64,000 nt of DNA. It comes from DATFQE01 sp963739085. Lineage in GTDB: Bacteria; Actinomycetota; Thermoleophilia; Gaiellales; Gaiellaceae. Both the position numbers and the translations under genes were made by a program. The notes beneath the pieces were generated by a model. That model was given only the letters and a program-made list of their open reading frames with translations. It had not been told where the DNA came from and made no database searches. This document shows, piece by piece, positions 1-8,389 of this stretch. The stretch covers positions 186,001 to 250,000 of the forward strand of contig CAVTZA010000013.1 in NCBI GenBank assembly GCA_963739085.1, in the 5' to 3' direction. How positions within the stretch are numbered: position 1 is the first letter of the stretch; the number at the start of each line of letters is the position of its first letter.

Positions 1-130
1 CGACCGTGGCCTTCCCCCGGCCGTCGCGGACCGCGAGCGTCGCGTCCGGCGGTCCGGGCGCGCGGCCGGAGAACGCGGTCGCCGGCAAGGCGGCAGCCAG
101 AAGCAGAAGTGGGACCAGCAAACGTCGCAT
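1..130 (-). CDS. Exported protein, N-terminal fragment
   Basis: Only the first 43 codons are inside the window; the remainder runs off the left edge. The ATG at 128-130 opens a typical Sec signal peptide (MRRLLVPLLLLAAALPATA) with two arginines, a leucine-rich core and an Ala-x-Ala-like cleavage site. The mature part begins with a Pro/Gly-rich stretch and cannot be assigned to a family. A GACACT hexamer on the minus strand (141-146) lies 10 bases before the start and could be its -10 box. It diverges from the antiporter gene to its right. Function unknown. Confidence 0.6.
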   Translation of the reverse strand, partial: MRRLLVPLLLLAAALPATAFSGRAPGPPDATLAVRDGRGKATV

Positions 131-213
131 TCGCCTGGAAAGTGTCGCTGATCGCGGTTTGCCCGCGTTGAGTGAAACGTAAAGAAACCGTTAGGGAGAG
201 CCCGCAAGCGCCG

Positions 214-219
214 TAGAGT
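214..219 (+). promoter_or_regulatory. -10 box (TAGAGT) of antiporter gene
   Basis: TAGAGT lies 9 bases before the GTG start at 229, so transcription would begin at or within a few bases of the start codon. No Shine-Dalgarno is visible. The 131-228 gap otherwise contains only an A-rich patch (about 175-192) and the divergent box for the left-hand gene. Confidence 0.5.
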
Positions 220-228
220 CCGCGGCGC

Positions 229-1695
229 GTGAGCGAGATCTCCGACTTCGGGCTGATCCTACTGGCCCTGGCAGGCGGCTTCTCGCTCGCGCTTGTCGCC
301 ATCGGCGTCACCAGTCGGCTCCCCGTACCCGCCCCGGCCCTGTTCCTGCTCGGCGCAGCGGCGCTCTCGGCCCTCTTCCCCGACCTGCACGAGGACGTCT
401 CCATCAGGACGGTCGAGCGGCTGGCCGTCGTCGCCCTGATCGTCATCCTCTTCAACGGGGGTTTGCACATCGGCCTGCGGCGGATCCGGGCAGCGTCCAC
501 TCCCATCGTTCTGCTCGGCACGATCGGAACCTTCGCCACCGCCGGGTTCGTGGCCGTGGCGGCGAAGCTCGTCCTGGACGTCGACTGGACGACGGCCGGA
601 ATCATCGGCGCGGCGATCGCGCCGACCGATCCGGCGGTGACGTTCTCGGTGCTCGGACAGCGGGAGGTCGTCGGCCCGACCGGGACGATCCTCGAGGGGG
701 AATCCGGGATGAACGACCCGGTCGGGATCGCGCTGCTCATCGGGATGGTCGAGCTCGCGCAACACTCCGACGCGACCTTCTGGGTCGTCGTCCAGGAGTT
801 CGTGGTCGAGATGGGCGTCGGCCTCGCGATCGGCGTGGCGGGCGGCCTACTGCTCATCCAGGCGATGCGACGCGGCTCCCTCCCGAGCGAGGGGCTCTAT
901 CCACTGCGCACACTCGCCGCCGCGGGCCTGATCTACGGCGCAACGGCGATCGTGGGCGGCTCGGGCTTCCTCGCCGTCTTCATCGCCGGCGTTCTCGCCG
1001 GGGACGCGCGCGCGCCCTTCAAGGCGGAGATCGAGCGCTTCCACAGCTCGCTCTCGAGCCTCGCCGAGATCGCCGTCTTCGTCGCGCTCGGGATCACGCT
1101 CGATGTCACCGAGGTCGTCACGAGCTCCGTGCTCTGGGAGGGGCTCGTGCTGGCCGTCGTGCTCGCCTTCATCGCGAGGCCGCTCGCCGTGGCGCCGCTT
1201 CTGGCCAGGTCGCGGCTCAGGCGCGGCGAGCGGATCTTCGTGATGTGGGGCGGCCTCAAGGGCGCCGTGCCGATCCTCCTCGGCGCGCTCGCGCTGCTCG
1301 CGGGCGTCGACGAGGCGGACCGCATCTATCAGCTGATCTTCGTGGTCGTGGCGTTCTCCGTCCTCGTCCAGGGCTCCACGGTGCCCTGGTCCGCCCGGCG
1401 GCTGGGCGTTCGCATGCGCACGCGCGCCCCGGAGCCCTGGCGGCTCACGATCGACCTCGCGAAGGAGCCGGGCGACCTTCACCGCCACCGCGTGCGGGCG
1501 GGCTCCTACGCTGCGGGGCGTCGGATCAAGGAGCTGCCGCTCGGCGAGTACGGTTGGATCCTGACGATCGTGCGAAACGGCGAGGTGGTGCGGCCCGGCG
1601 GCTCGTCCGTGCTCGAGCCCGGCGACGAGGTGGTCGTCTCGGCCGAGTCGCGCGATGCCCGCGGTGTCCGCCGGCTCTTCGAGGGCTCGCCGTGA
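229..1695 (+). CDS. Cation/proton antiporter (CPA1, NhaP type) with C-terminal TrkA-C domain
   Basis: A 488-residue membrane antiporter expected to exchange Na+ or K+ for H+. Residues 1 to about 385 are a run of hydrophobic helices. They hold the family signatures APTDPA (131-136) and GESGMNDPVGI (about 157-167), whose Asn-Asp pair is the usual ion site of CPA1 members. The cytoplasmic tail, about 415-485, reads as a TrkA-C (RCK-C) ligand-binding domain (GSYAAGRRIKELPLGEYGW onward). That architecture is known from NhaP2/CvrA-type K+/H+ antiporters, so a K+ preference is possible but not shown. The GTG start is chosen because TAGAGT lies 9 bases upstream. The gene is monocistronic and converges on the epimerase. 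Confidence 0.88.
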   Translation: MSEISDFGLILLALAGGFSLALVAIGVTSRLPVPAPALFLLGAAALSALFPDLHEDVSIRTVERLAVVALIVILFNGGLHIGLRRIRAASTPIVLLGTIGTFATAGFVAVAAKLVLDVDWTTAGIIGAAIAPTDPAVTFSVLGQREVVGPTGTILEGESGMNDPVGIALLIGMVELAQHSDATFWVVVQEFVVEMGVGLAIGVAGGLLLIQAMRRGSLPSEGLYPLRTLAAAGLIYGATAIVGGSGFLAVFIAGVLAGDARAPFKAEIERFHSSLSSLAEIAVFVALGITLDVTEVVTSSVLWEGLVLAVVLAFIARPLAVAPLLARSRLRRGERIFVMWGGLKGAVPILLGALALLAGVDEADRIYQLIFVVVAFSVLVQGSTVPWSARRLGVRMRTRAPEPWRLTIDLAKEPGDLHRHRVRAGSYAAGRRIKELPLGEYGWILTIVRNGEVVRPGGSSVLEPGDEVVVSAESRDARGVRRLFEGSP

Positions 1696-1732
1696 TCGCC
1701 CTCGCGACTGCTCGAGAACGTGTGGGCTCGGC

Positions 1733-2756
1733 TCAGCCGCCCGTGAGCCCGCGCAGGAACGCGTCCTCGGCGTCGTAGCCGAACTGGCCCTCGTACAGCC
1801 TTGCCACGCCCGTGAGCACCTCGCGCCAGTCCTTTCCCTCCGTCGCGGAGACGAGCCACTCGCAGGTCTCGTTGACAGCCTTGGCGTAGGTCGTCACCGG
1901 CCTGTAGCCGACCTCGAACTCCGCCTCGTTCATGTCGAGCACGAAGGGGCGCGGCACGCCCCAGGGGTTGTCGCCCACGCCGTTCTGCGGAGGCCCTGGC
2001 AACAGCACCTCCGACCACTCGTGCTTCATCGCCGCCGCGATGTGCCGACCGATCTCCGCCACTGTCGGCGCGTCCGGATCGCCACAGTTGAGCAACCGCC
2101 GGCCCGGCCGCTCGACGGCGAGTCGGATCAACTCGGCCAGGTTGTGCACGGACGTCGGTTGGAAGCGGCTCCCGCCTCGGTGCGCGAGGACGACGACGCG
2201 CCGCTCGTCGAGGACACGCTTCACGAAGTACCACTCGCGTGAATTGACGTCGCCAGGGCCATAGATCGCGCCGGCGCGGAGAAGCGTTGCCGGGATCTGG
2301 CTCTGCCCGAGCAGGATCTGCTCGATGGCGCGCTTCCTGGTCGAGTACGTCTCTTCGCCTGCCGCGACGGTCGGCTCTCGCTCGGTCAGCGGTACACGCC
2401 AGCTCGCGTCCTCGCCATCGGGGATCTCGTCGAGACCGCGCCCCTCCGCGTCCGCATAGACCGAGGCGCTCGAGACGACGACCAGCGATCGGGCCAGGCC
2501 CGCGAGCGACAGCAGCTGTTCCGCGTGGGCCGGCTCGAAGGCGACGAAGTCGACGACCGCGTCGACACCGTCCCCGAGCGCCGCGCGCAGGGCGTCGGTC
2601 TCGGCGCGGTCGAGGCTGACGTGCCGGACGCCGTCCGGTACGGGCCGCTCGCTGCGACTGGCCAGCAGCGACGTCCCAGCCGGTCTCGAGCAGACGCTGC
2701 GCCAGCACGCGCCCCGTCTTGCCCGTTCCACCGATGAGGAAGGCTCGACGCGCCAT
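1733..2756 (-). CDS. NAD-dependent epimerase/dehydratase (extended SDR), one frameshift
   Basis: About 340 residues of an extended short-chain dehydrogenase that probably acts on a nucleotide sugar or similar substrate. The ATG at 2756 begins MARRAFLIGGTGKTGRVLAQ, a Rossmann GGTGxxG motif. After GWDV, near 2670, the frame shifts by one base and continues as LLASRSERPVPDGVRHVSLD through to the stop. Further on come the SSASVY serine segment and a Tyr-x3-Lys-like STRKRAIEQ with TYSTRK, followed by RAGAIYGPGD. The length of 1024 bases (3n+1) fits one extra base. TATCTT on the minus strand (2764-2769), 7 bases upstream, supports the start. The substrate is not identifiable. Confidence 0.75.
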
Positions 2757-2899
2757 GCGCTCGAAGATATCGCCGAGCTGCTCCAGGTCGACGTCAGGAC
2801 CGTTCGCGCGCTGGCCGCGCGGGGCGGGATCCCCGGTCGGAAGACGGTCGCGAATGGCGCTTCTCGCGCCGCGCCGTGCTCGACTGGCCGGCGGGTTAG
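2733..2899 (+). pseudogene. Excisionase/MerR-like helix-turn-helix fragment, frameshifted
   Basis: A short plus-strand frame reads LEDIAELLQVDVRTVRALAA then RGGIPGRK, the start of an excisionase-family winged helix. After a one-base slip near 2843 the sequence continues GREWRFSRRAVLDWPAG and stops at 2897-2899. Rejoined, it matches the usual 50-55-residue one-domain excisionase-like DNA-binding protein. No start is certain: the ATG at 2755 would serve if a further base were missing. It overlaps the antisense start of the epimerase gene, and its stop overlaps the stop of the dehydrogenase gene by a few bases. It may be a real small regulator hit by sequence error, or a remnant. Confidence 0.45.
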
Positions 2900-3753
2900 T
2901 CGTACGTGTAGAAGCCGCGCTTCGACTTGCGGCCGAGGAGGCCCGCCTGGGCCATCCGCACCAGCCGGGGAGGCGCGGCCATGCGGGGCTCGCGCGTCGC
3001 CTCGTAGAGCGCTTCCGATGCGTGGACGTGGATGTCGATCCCGACGAGGTCGATCAGCTCGCACGGCCCCATCGGCCAGCCGGCGCCGTTCTTCATGCCC
3101 GTGTCGAGGTCCTCGGGCGTGACCCGTGCCTCGTCGAGCACGCGCACGCAGTCGTTGAGCAGCGGGATCAGCACGCGGTTGACGACGAAGCCCGGCGTGT
3201 CGTTGCAGCGGATCGGCGTCTTGCCGAGCCGGGCGCCGAACGCGTAGGCGGTTTCGTAGGGGTCGTCGGCCGTGAGCTCGGTGCGGATCACCTCGACCAG
3301 CGGGAGCAGCGGCGCCGGGTTGAAGAAGTGCATGCCGAGCACGCGCTCGGGCCCCGTGGTCGCGGCGGCGATCTGGGTCACCGACAGTGCGGACGTGTTC
3401 GTTGCCAGGACCGCGTCCTCCGCAGTGATCCGGTCGAGCTCCGCGAACAGCTCTTGCTTCGGTTCGAGCTCCTCGACGATCGCCTCGATCACGAGGTCGC
3501 AGTCGGCACAGTCGGCGACTTCAGTGGTGAGCGTCAGCCGCTCGACGGCCGCGTCGCGGTCGGCCTGCTCGAGCGTGCCCTTCTCGACCTTGCGCGTGAG
3601 GAAGTGCGCGATGCGGTCGCGGGCCTCCTCGGCGAGCTCCATCGAGACCTCGCGCCCGACTGTCTCGACGCCGGCCTCCACGCTGAGCTGGGCGATGCCG
3701 GCGCCCATGGTGCCGAGCCCGATGACGCCGACCTTTTGGATCTCCCGTGGCAT
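2896..3753 (-). CDS. 3-hydroxyacyl-CoA dehydrogenase (3-hydroxybutyryl-CoA type)
   Basis: A 285-residue single-function enzyme expected to oxidise L-3-hydroxyacyl-CoA to 3-ketoacyl-CoA with NAD+. The N-terminal Rossmann domain starts GVIGLGTMGAGIA (about 9-21). GMHFFNPAPL supplies the catalytic His, and the C-terminal all-helical domain contains NDTPGFVVNRVLIPLLND and GPCELIDLVGID, ending in RGFYTYD. The length is normal for the HbdA/PaaH family. A thiolase lies 1.2 kb upstream on the same strand, so the two could supply the last two steps of a beta-oxidation or butyrate-type route. TAGCAT (3763-3768) lies 9 bases before the ATG, giving it its own promoter. Confidence 0.92.
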   Translation of the reverse strand: MPREIQKVGVIGLGTMGAGIAQLSVEAGVETVGREVSMELAEEARDRIAHFLTRKVEKGTLEQADRDAAVERLTLTTEVADCADCDLVIEAIVEELEPKQELFAELDRITAEDAVLATNTSALSVTQIAAATTGPERVLGMHFFNPAPLLPLVEVIRTELTADDPYETAYAFGARLGKTPIRCNDTPGFVVNRVLIPLLNDCVRVLDEARVTPEDLDTGMKNGAGWPMGPCELIDLVGIDIHVHASEALYEATREPRMAAPPRLVRMAQAGLLGRKSKRGFYTYD

Positions 3754-3765
3754 GGACGGGCGATG

Positions 3766-4395
3766 CTACTCGGGGCGGCGCGCGAGGAGCCACTGGAACC
3801 GCGCCTCGCCCTCGGGCTCGATCGAGACCTCGATGTCGTCACTCACGATCTCCAGTCCGGCCGCCTCGACGCGGCTACGGTTCTTCGCAGGCGGCAGGCC
3901 GGCGAAGTACATCTCCACCCCGAGCCACTCCCCGGTCCAGCCGGGGTTGTCCTCGGTCGCGAATGTCGCGAGGAGGTAGCCGCCCGATCGGAGCCAGCCC
4001 GCCACCCGGCGCAGGAGCGGGCCGAGCTCGTCGGGCGGAACGTGGTTGAGGACGTACGCGGCCACGACGCCGTCGAAGGAGGCAGCAGCAAGCTCGAGCT
4101 CCGTGACGTCCGCGTGCAGCAAGGTCGCGGTCGGCACGCGCCGTCGTGCCCGGTCGAGCTGTTCGCTCGACACGTCGACCCCGGTGAGGCGGCCGCGCTC
4201 GGCGAGCATCCTCGTCGAGCGCACGCCGGCGCCCACGCCGAGCTCCAGGACGTCGGGTCGGTCGGGCAGCAGCTCGAGCAGCTCCTGGATGCGCTCGAAC
4301 CGCGTGGAGCCGACGACCTCGCGTTGCCACTCGGCGAAGCGGTCGGCCATGGAGTCGTAGCCGGTCTCGACGATCCGCCTGATGTGGTCGCGCAC
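3766..4395 (-). CDS. SAM-dependent methyltransferase, class I
   Basis: A 209-residue class I methyltransferase of unknown substrate. Motif I is VLELGVGAGVRS (about 49-60), followed by the acidic loop GVDVSSEQLDRAR, an Asp in LLHADVTELEL, and motif IV SFDGVVAAYVLNHVPPDELG. The C-terminal end (RFQWLLARRPE) resembles the Methyltransf_25/11 group. The GTG at 4395 is chosen because it follows the EVE gene stop by two bases. An internal ATG (MADRFAEW) is possible but would remove a well-formed helix. The tight spacing suggests co-transcription with the EVE gene. Confidence 0.82.
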   Translation of the reverse strand: MRDHIRRIVETGYDSMADRFAEWQREVVGSTRFERIQELLELLPDRPDVLELGVGAGVRSTRMLAERGRLTGVDVSSEQLDRARRRVPTATLLHADVTELELAAASFDGVVAAYVLNHVPPDELGPLLRRVAGWLRSGGYLLATFATEDNPGWTGEWLGVEMYFAGLPPAKNRSRVEAAGLEIVSDDIEVSIEPEGEARFQWLLARRPE

Positions 4396-4397
4396 GA

Positions 4398-4799
4398 CTA
4401 CCGCTGCCCCGCGGCGTCGTGGATCGCGTCGCGCGCCCGCTCGAACTGGTCGTCGGTCAGGCGGATGTACGAGTGCCGGCCGAGGCTGCGGGGCAGGACG
4501 CCGGCGGCCTCGACGGGCGGCGCCTCGCGCAGGTCGCGGAGCGCGAACACGGGCCGGAGTTGAAACCGCCAGGCCCAGCGAGTCCGGCCTGGATCGTTCT
4601 CGGGATCCGAGACGATCTCGGCGAGCCCGAAGACGACCTGCCACCCGGCCGCGTACAGCACGGCGCGGTCTCCGGCCTGAACCGCGGGTCGCCGCGTCGA
4701 GGAGTGAGCACGAATCTCGTCGGCGCGAACCTCGGCCGACAGCCGCCGATCCCCGCGCCCGCGAACGAGCAACCACGAAGACGGGCCCTCGCCAGCCAT
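4398..4799 (-). CDS. EVE domain protein
   Basis: A 133-residue protein made of a single EVE domain, a PUA-like fold that binds modified nucleobases in characterised members. SSWLLVRGRGDRRLSAEVRA at the N-terminus, the central QAGDRAVLYAAGWQVVFGLA and FQLRPVFALRDLREAP fit the family's beta strands; RSLGRHSYIRLTDDQFERA forms the end. The ATG at 4799 is supported by TACGAT 6 bases upstream (4806-4811). EVE proteins often travel with modification-dependent restriction genes, but none is visible here. Its only partner is the downstream methyltransferase. Confidence 0.75.
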   Translation of the reverse strand: MAGEGPSSWLLVRGRGDRRLSAEVRADEIRAHSSTRRPAVQAGDRAVLYAAGWQVVFGLAEIVSDPENDPGRTRWAWRFQLRPVFALRDLREAPPVEAAGVLPRSLGRHSYIRLTDDQFERARDAIHDAAGQR

Positions 4800-4942
4800 G
4801 CCCCGATCGTACGAGCACCGGGCACGCGCTCCCCGGGGGTACCCCAGGTTCCCTGACCGGAACGCTAGTCGCCGCGAGCACACGGCCGTGCTGTCGCCGC
4901 GAGCACACAGCTCCGTGCCCGCTTCGTGCCGAGAGTGTGACG

Positions 4943-6091
4943 CTAGACGCGCTCGACGATGCCGGCGATCGCCTGGCCGAAGCCGATGCACATGCAGGCG
5001 ATGCCGTACCGCTCGCCGCGGCGCTCGAGCTCGTTCAGCAGGGTCGCCGTCATGCGGGCGCCGGTCGCGCCGAGCGGGTGACCCAGCGAGATCCCGCCGC
5101 CGTTCGGGTTGATGTCCTCCCAGCGGTCCTCGAGCCCTGCATCACGGGCGAACTGCAGCACGACCGACGCGAACGCCTCGTTCACCTCGATCACGGCCAT
5201 GTCGTCCCACGTCAGGCCCGCCTTCGCCAGCGCCTTCGCGCATGCCTCAGGGTTGCCGTGGAGCATGCGATGCGGGTCGACGCCCGCGAGCCCAAAGGAA
5301 ACGAAACGCGCCCGCGGCTCCAGGCCCAGCCGTTCGCACGCCTCCTCGCTCGCGATCAGCACGGCGGCCGCACCGTCGCAGATCTGGCTCGAGTTCCCCG
5401 CCGTGACACGGCCGTCCGGCTTGAAGGCCGGCGCGAGCGCCGCAAGAGCCTCCGCAGACGTGTCCCGCCGGGGCGTCTCGTCCACGCCGATCAGGGTGCC
5501 GACGTGCGGATTCGTCACGTCGACGGCGACGATCTCGCGCTCGAAGCGACCCTCGTCGATCGCCGCAACCGCCCGCCGGTGCGACTCGAGCGAGAATGCG
5601 TCCAGCTCCTCCCGGGAGAAGCCCCACTCCTCCGCCAGCACCTCGGCGGAGATCCCCTGCGGGACGATCTCCCAGCGCTCGAGCAGCTTGTCCGACAGGT
5701 CGCCGCCGTTCGAGCCCATCGGAACGCGGGACATCATCTCGACCCCGGCAGAGACGACGACGTCGAGCTGCCCCGACCAGACCGCCGCCGCAGCGTTGAA
5801 GTTCCCCTGCATCGAGGAGCCGCACTGGCGGTCGACGGTCGTGCCGCAGACGGTTTCGGGCCAGCCGGCCACCATCGGCACCATCCGCCCGATGTTCCAG
5901 CCCTGTTCGCCGATCTGCGTGACGCAGCCCATCTGGACGTCCTCGACCTCCGCGGGCTCGAGGTCCAGGCGCTCGACCATCGCGTTCAGCACCTGCGCGC
6001 AGAGCTCGTCGCCGCGCAGCTTCGAGAGCGCGCCGTTTCGCCTCCCGATCGGGCTCCGAACCGCGTCGACGATCAGGGCCTGAGCGCTCAC
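4943..6091 (-). CDS. Thiolase (acetyl-CoA C-acyltransferase family)
   Basis: A 382-residue thiolase, either condensing acetyl-CoA or cleaving 3-ketoacyl-CoA. The nucleophile is Cys90 in TTVDRQCGSSMQG. The C-terminal half carries INEAFA-type VNEAFASVVLQF and GHPLGATGAR, and the final catalytic Cys lies in CMCIGFGQAIAGI; the usual motif there is CIGGGQG, so the Phe is a mild oddity. The GTG at 6091 gives VSAQALIVDAVRSPIG, a standard thiolase N-terminus, with TAACGT at 6099-6104 upstream. It is probably functionally paired with the 3-hydroxyacyl-CoA dehydrogenase on the same strand. Confidence 0.9.
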   Translation of the reverse strand: MSAQALIVDAVRSPIGRRNGALSKLRGDELCAQVLNAMVERLDLEPAEVEDVQMGCVTQIGEQGWNIGRMVPMVAGWPETVCGTTVDRQCGSSMQGNFNAAAAVWSGQLDVVVSAGVEMMSRVPMGSNGGDLSDKLLERWEIVPQGISAEVLAEEWGFSREELDAFSLESHRRAVAAIDEGRFEREIVAVDVTNPHVGTLIGVDETPRRDTSAEALAALAPAFKPDGRVTAGNSSQICDGAAAVLIASEEACERLGLEPRARFVSFGLAGVDPHRMLHGNPEACAKALAKAGLTWDDMAVIEVNEAFASVVLQFARDAGLEDRWEDINPNGGGISLGHPLGATGARMTATLLNELERRGERYGIACMCIGFGQAIAGIVERV

Positions 6092-6101
6092 GCCGCCAAC
6101 G

Positions 6102-6863
6102 TTACAACGGCTCGACCGGGTCGCCGACGCGCACGCGCCCAGGCTCCTCGACCGACGCGTACACGCCGAAGTCGATCGCCTCGCCGTTGCGGATGCCGCG
6201 GTAGCCCTTGATGAGCCGCAGCGTGTCGAGATCGCGCACGCCCGACTCCGGATGCCGGGTCGTCGCGGCGCACCGAGGCACCGGCCCGCCCACGCGAAGC
6301 ACGGCCTCGCCGACACGCACGCGGCGACCGTCCCAGGTGTCCTCCTCGTGCTCGGCGCAGCCGTCGAGGTCGAGGAGCATCCGGAACCGTCGCGGGTCGA
6401 CACGGCCGGCCGCCTCGCGCTCGAGACGCCGGACGGACCCGCGGGAGACGAGCGTCACCGGGGCCTCTCGCAGGCCGGCGGTCGTGTCTGGCCGCGCGAG
6501 CCGGACGTCGTGGCCTGCAAGCCCGGACAGCCGGTCGTTCCACTCGCCCTCGACCACCTGACCACGGCCGATCTCGCCGCCGTGATAGTCCCACTGGTGC
6601 ACGGAGCCACTCCCGAGGGCGCTGCCCTCGACGACCGCTCCGTCAGGAAAGCGCAGCCGCAACCGCTCGTTCGCGGCGTCGTACTCGCCGGAGACGACGA
6701 TCGGCCAGGCAGTCAACGAGCTGCGAAGGCGCTTGCCGTCGGCGTCGACCAGCAGGAACCGCCGGTCGCCGACGACGCCTTCGGGAGTCAGCTCGACCTC
6801 GCCCGGATGGTTGAGCGCGAAGCCCTTGACCGGTGTGACGGAGATGCGGGCGACCGTCCTCAT
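6102..6863 (-). CDS. MOSC domain protein
   Basis: About 253 residues with an N-terminal MOSC_N beta-barrel (RISVTPVKGFALNHPGEVEL, GVVGDRRFLLVDADGKRL) and a C-terminal MOSC domain. The conserved Cys is in GGPVPRCAATTRHPESG. The architecture is that of the mARC/YcbX group of molybdenum-cofactor proteins, which reduce N-hydroxylated compounds. There is no ferredoxin domain. The ATG at 6863 is preferred over an upstream in-frame codon because TACGCT lies 8 bases before it (6872-6877). It diverges from the aldehyde dehydrogenase to its right. Confidence 0.85.
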   Translation of the reverse strand: MRTVARISVTPVKGFALNHPGEVELTPEGVVGDRRFLLVDADGKRLRSSLTAWPIVVSGEYDAANERLRLRFPDGAVVEGSALGSGSVHQWDYHGGEIGRGQVVEGEWNDRLSGLAGHDVRLARPDTTAGLREAPVTLVSRGSVRRLEREAAGRVDPRRFRMLLDLDGCAEHEEDTWDGRRVRVGEAVLRVGGPVPRCAATTRHPESGVRDLDTLRLIKGYRGIRNGEAIDFGVYASVEEPGRVRVGDPVEPL

Positions 6864-6871
6864 CCGGTCAC

Positions 6872-6912
6872 AGCGTAGAGCCACGAGGAACGCCGTTCAG
6901 CTGGCGTATCCT
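6872..6912. promoter_or_regulatory. Divergent -10 boxes between MOSC and aldehyde dehydrogenase genes
   Basis: TACGCT on the minus strand (6872-6877) faces the MOSC start. TATCCT on the plus strand (6907-6912) is 6 bases before the GTG at 6919. Both imply leaderless transcripts; the two promoters share a 29-base spacer. Confidence 0.45.
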
Positions 6913-6918
6913 CCCATC

Positions 6919-8346
6919 GTGGCCGCGACGGCAACCGAACGGAAGCTCCCCATCGCCGGCGAATGGATCGAGACCGGAGAGTGGATCGACGTCCGCTCGC
7001 CCTACTCGGGCGACGTCGTCGGTCGCGTCGCAAAGGCAGGCGCCGGCGAGGCTCGCCGCGCGATCGACGCCGCCGAGCGCGCAATGGCCGACCCGCTGCC
7101 CGCGCACAAGCGGGCCGAGATCCTCGTCAGGGTCGCGGGCCTCCTCGGCCGTCGGCACGACGAGGTCGCGCGGACCATCTCCGACGAGGCCGGCAAGCCG
7201 ATGAAGGCAGCCCGCGTCGAGGCGCAGCGGGCGATGTCGACGTACACCTTCGCCGCCGTGGAAGCGCGGAAGCTCGCTGGCGAGATGGTCCCGATGGGTG
7301 CTTCGCAGGCCGGCGAGGGCAAGCTCGCGTTCACCCTCCGCCGCCCGATCGGCGTCGTCGGCGCGATCAGCCCCTTCAACTTCCCGCTCAACCTCGTCGC
7401 GCACAAGATCGCTCCGGCGCTCGCAGCCGGTTGCGCGGTCGTCCTCAAACCGGCGACGCAGACGCCGCTTTCGGCCCTGCTCCTCGCGGAGCTCGAGGAA
7501 GAGGCGGGCCTGCCGGCCGGTTGGCTCAACGTCGTCGTCGGCCCGAGCTCGGAGCTCGGCGACGTCCTCGTCGGCGACGACCGCGTGAAGCTGATCTCGT
7601 TCACCGGGTCGGTGCCCGTGGGTTGGGGAATCCGCGAGCGCGCGCCCAAAAAGCGGGTCACGCTCGAGCTCGGCAATGCAACGCCGGTGATCGTGGAAGC
7701 CGACGCCGACGTCGAGGCGGCGGCCGCGAAGCTCGCGGCGAACGCGTTCTCGTTCGCCGGACAGAGCTGTATCTCGGTGCAGCGCATCTACGTCGCCCGC
7801 GCCGTCCACGACGCCTTTCTGGACGCGTTCCTGCCCAAGGTGGAGGCGCTCAAGGTCGGCGACCCGGCCGAGGAGGACACGGACGTGGGGCCCGTCATCG
7901 ACGGCGAGGCGCGCGAGCGGATCCTGGAGTGGATCGCGGAGGCGCGCGAACGCGGCGCGAGCATCCTCACCGGTGGCGACCGCGAGGGCGAGCTAATCGG
8001 GCCGACGGTGATCGCGGACGCCTCACCCGACCTGAAGGTGTCCTGCGAGGAGGTCTTCGGTCCCGTCTGCACGGTCAATGCGTACGACGCGCTCGACGAG
8101 GCGATCGCGCTCGCCAACGGCACGTCGTTCGGCCTGCAGGCCGGGATCTTCACCAGCCGCCTGGACACGGCGCTCCGAGCGGGCGAGGAGCTCGAGTTCG
8201 GCGGTGTCACGGTGAACGAGGCGCCCACCTTCCGAGCCGATCAGATGCCCTACGGCGGGGTCAAGGATTCCGGCAACACCCGAGAGGGCCCCGCATACAC
8301 GATCAGGGAAATGACCGAAGAGCGCCTCGTCGTCATCGACGCCTGA
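6919..8346 (+). CDS. NAD(P)-dependent aldehyde dehydrogenase
   Basis: A 475-residue aldehyde dehydrogenase superfamily enzyme that oxidises an aldehyde to its acid. The catalytic Cys284 lies in FAGQSCISVQRIYV and Glu250 in LELGNATPVIV. The cofactor site includes ISPFNFPLNLVAHKI and SFTGSVPVGWGI. Motifs near the C-terminus are EEVFGPVCTV and PYGGVKDSGNTREGP. The NxxP and GNAT features resemble the lactaldehyde/glyceraldehyde-3-phosphate (non-phosphorylating) subgroup more than betaine-aldehyde enzymes, but the substrate is uncertain. The GTG start is set by TATCCT 6 bases upstream. Confidence 0.9.
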   Translation: MAATATERKLPIAGEWIETGEWIDVRSPYSGDVVGRVAKAGAGEARRAIDAAERAMADPLPAHKRAEILVRVAGLLGRRHDEVARTISDEAGKPMKAARVEAQRAMSTYTFAAVEARKLAGEMVPMGASQAGEGKLAFTLRRPIGVVGAISPFNFPLNLVAHKIAPALAAGCAVVLKPATQTPLSALLLAELEEEAGLPAGWLNVVVGPSSELGDVLVGDDRVKLISFTGSVPVGWGIRERAPKKRVTLELGNATPVIVEADADVEAAAAKLAANAFSFAGQSCISVQRIYVARAVHDAFLDAFLPKVEALKVGDPAEEDTDVGPVIDGEARERILEWIAEARERGASILTGGDREGELIGPTVIADASPDLKVSCEEVFGPVCTVNAYDALDEAIALANGTSFGLQAGIFTSRLDTALRAGEELEFGGVTVNEAPTFRADQMPYGGVKDSGNTREGPAYTIREMTEERLVVIDA

Positions 8347-8389
8347 GCCGCAGCGAAGGACCTCAAGGCCGCTACACTCGCGGGCGCTG

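Noticed and set aside
2733..2899. Excisionase-like fragment as evidence of a prophage or integrative element
   Set aside because: No integrase, att duplication or phage gene is present nearby; similar small HTH proteins are common as ordinary chromosomal genes.
2719..4563. Long uninterrupted plus-strand frame of about 600 codons
   Set aside because: It is antisense to the dehydrogenase and methyltransferase genes, is rich in Arg/Ala/Gly/Pro without motifs, and is typical of high-GC shadow frames.
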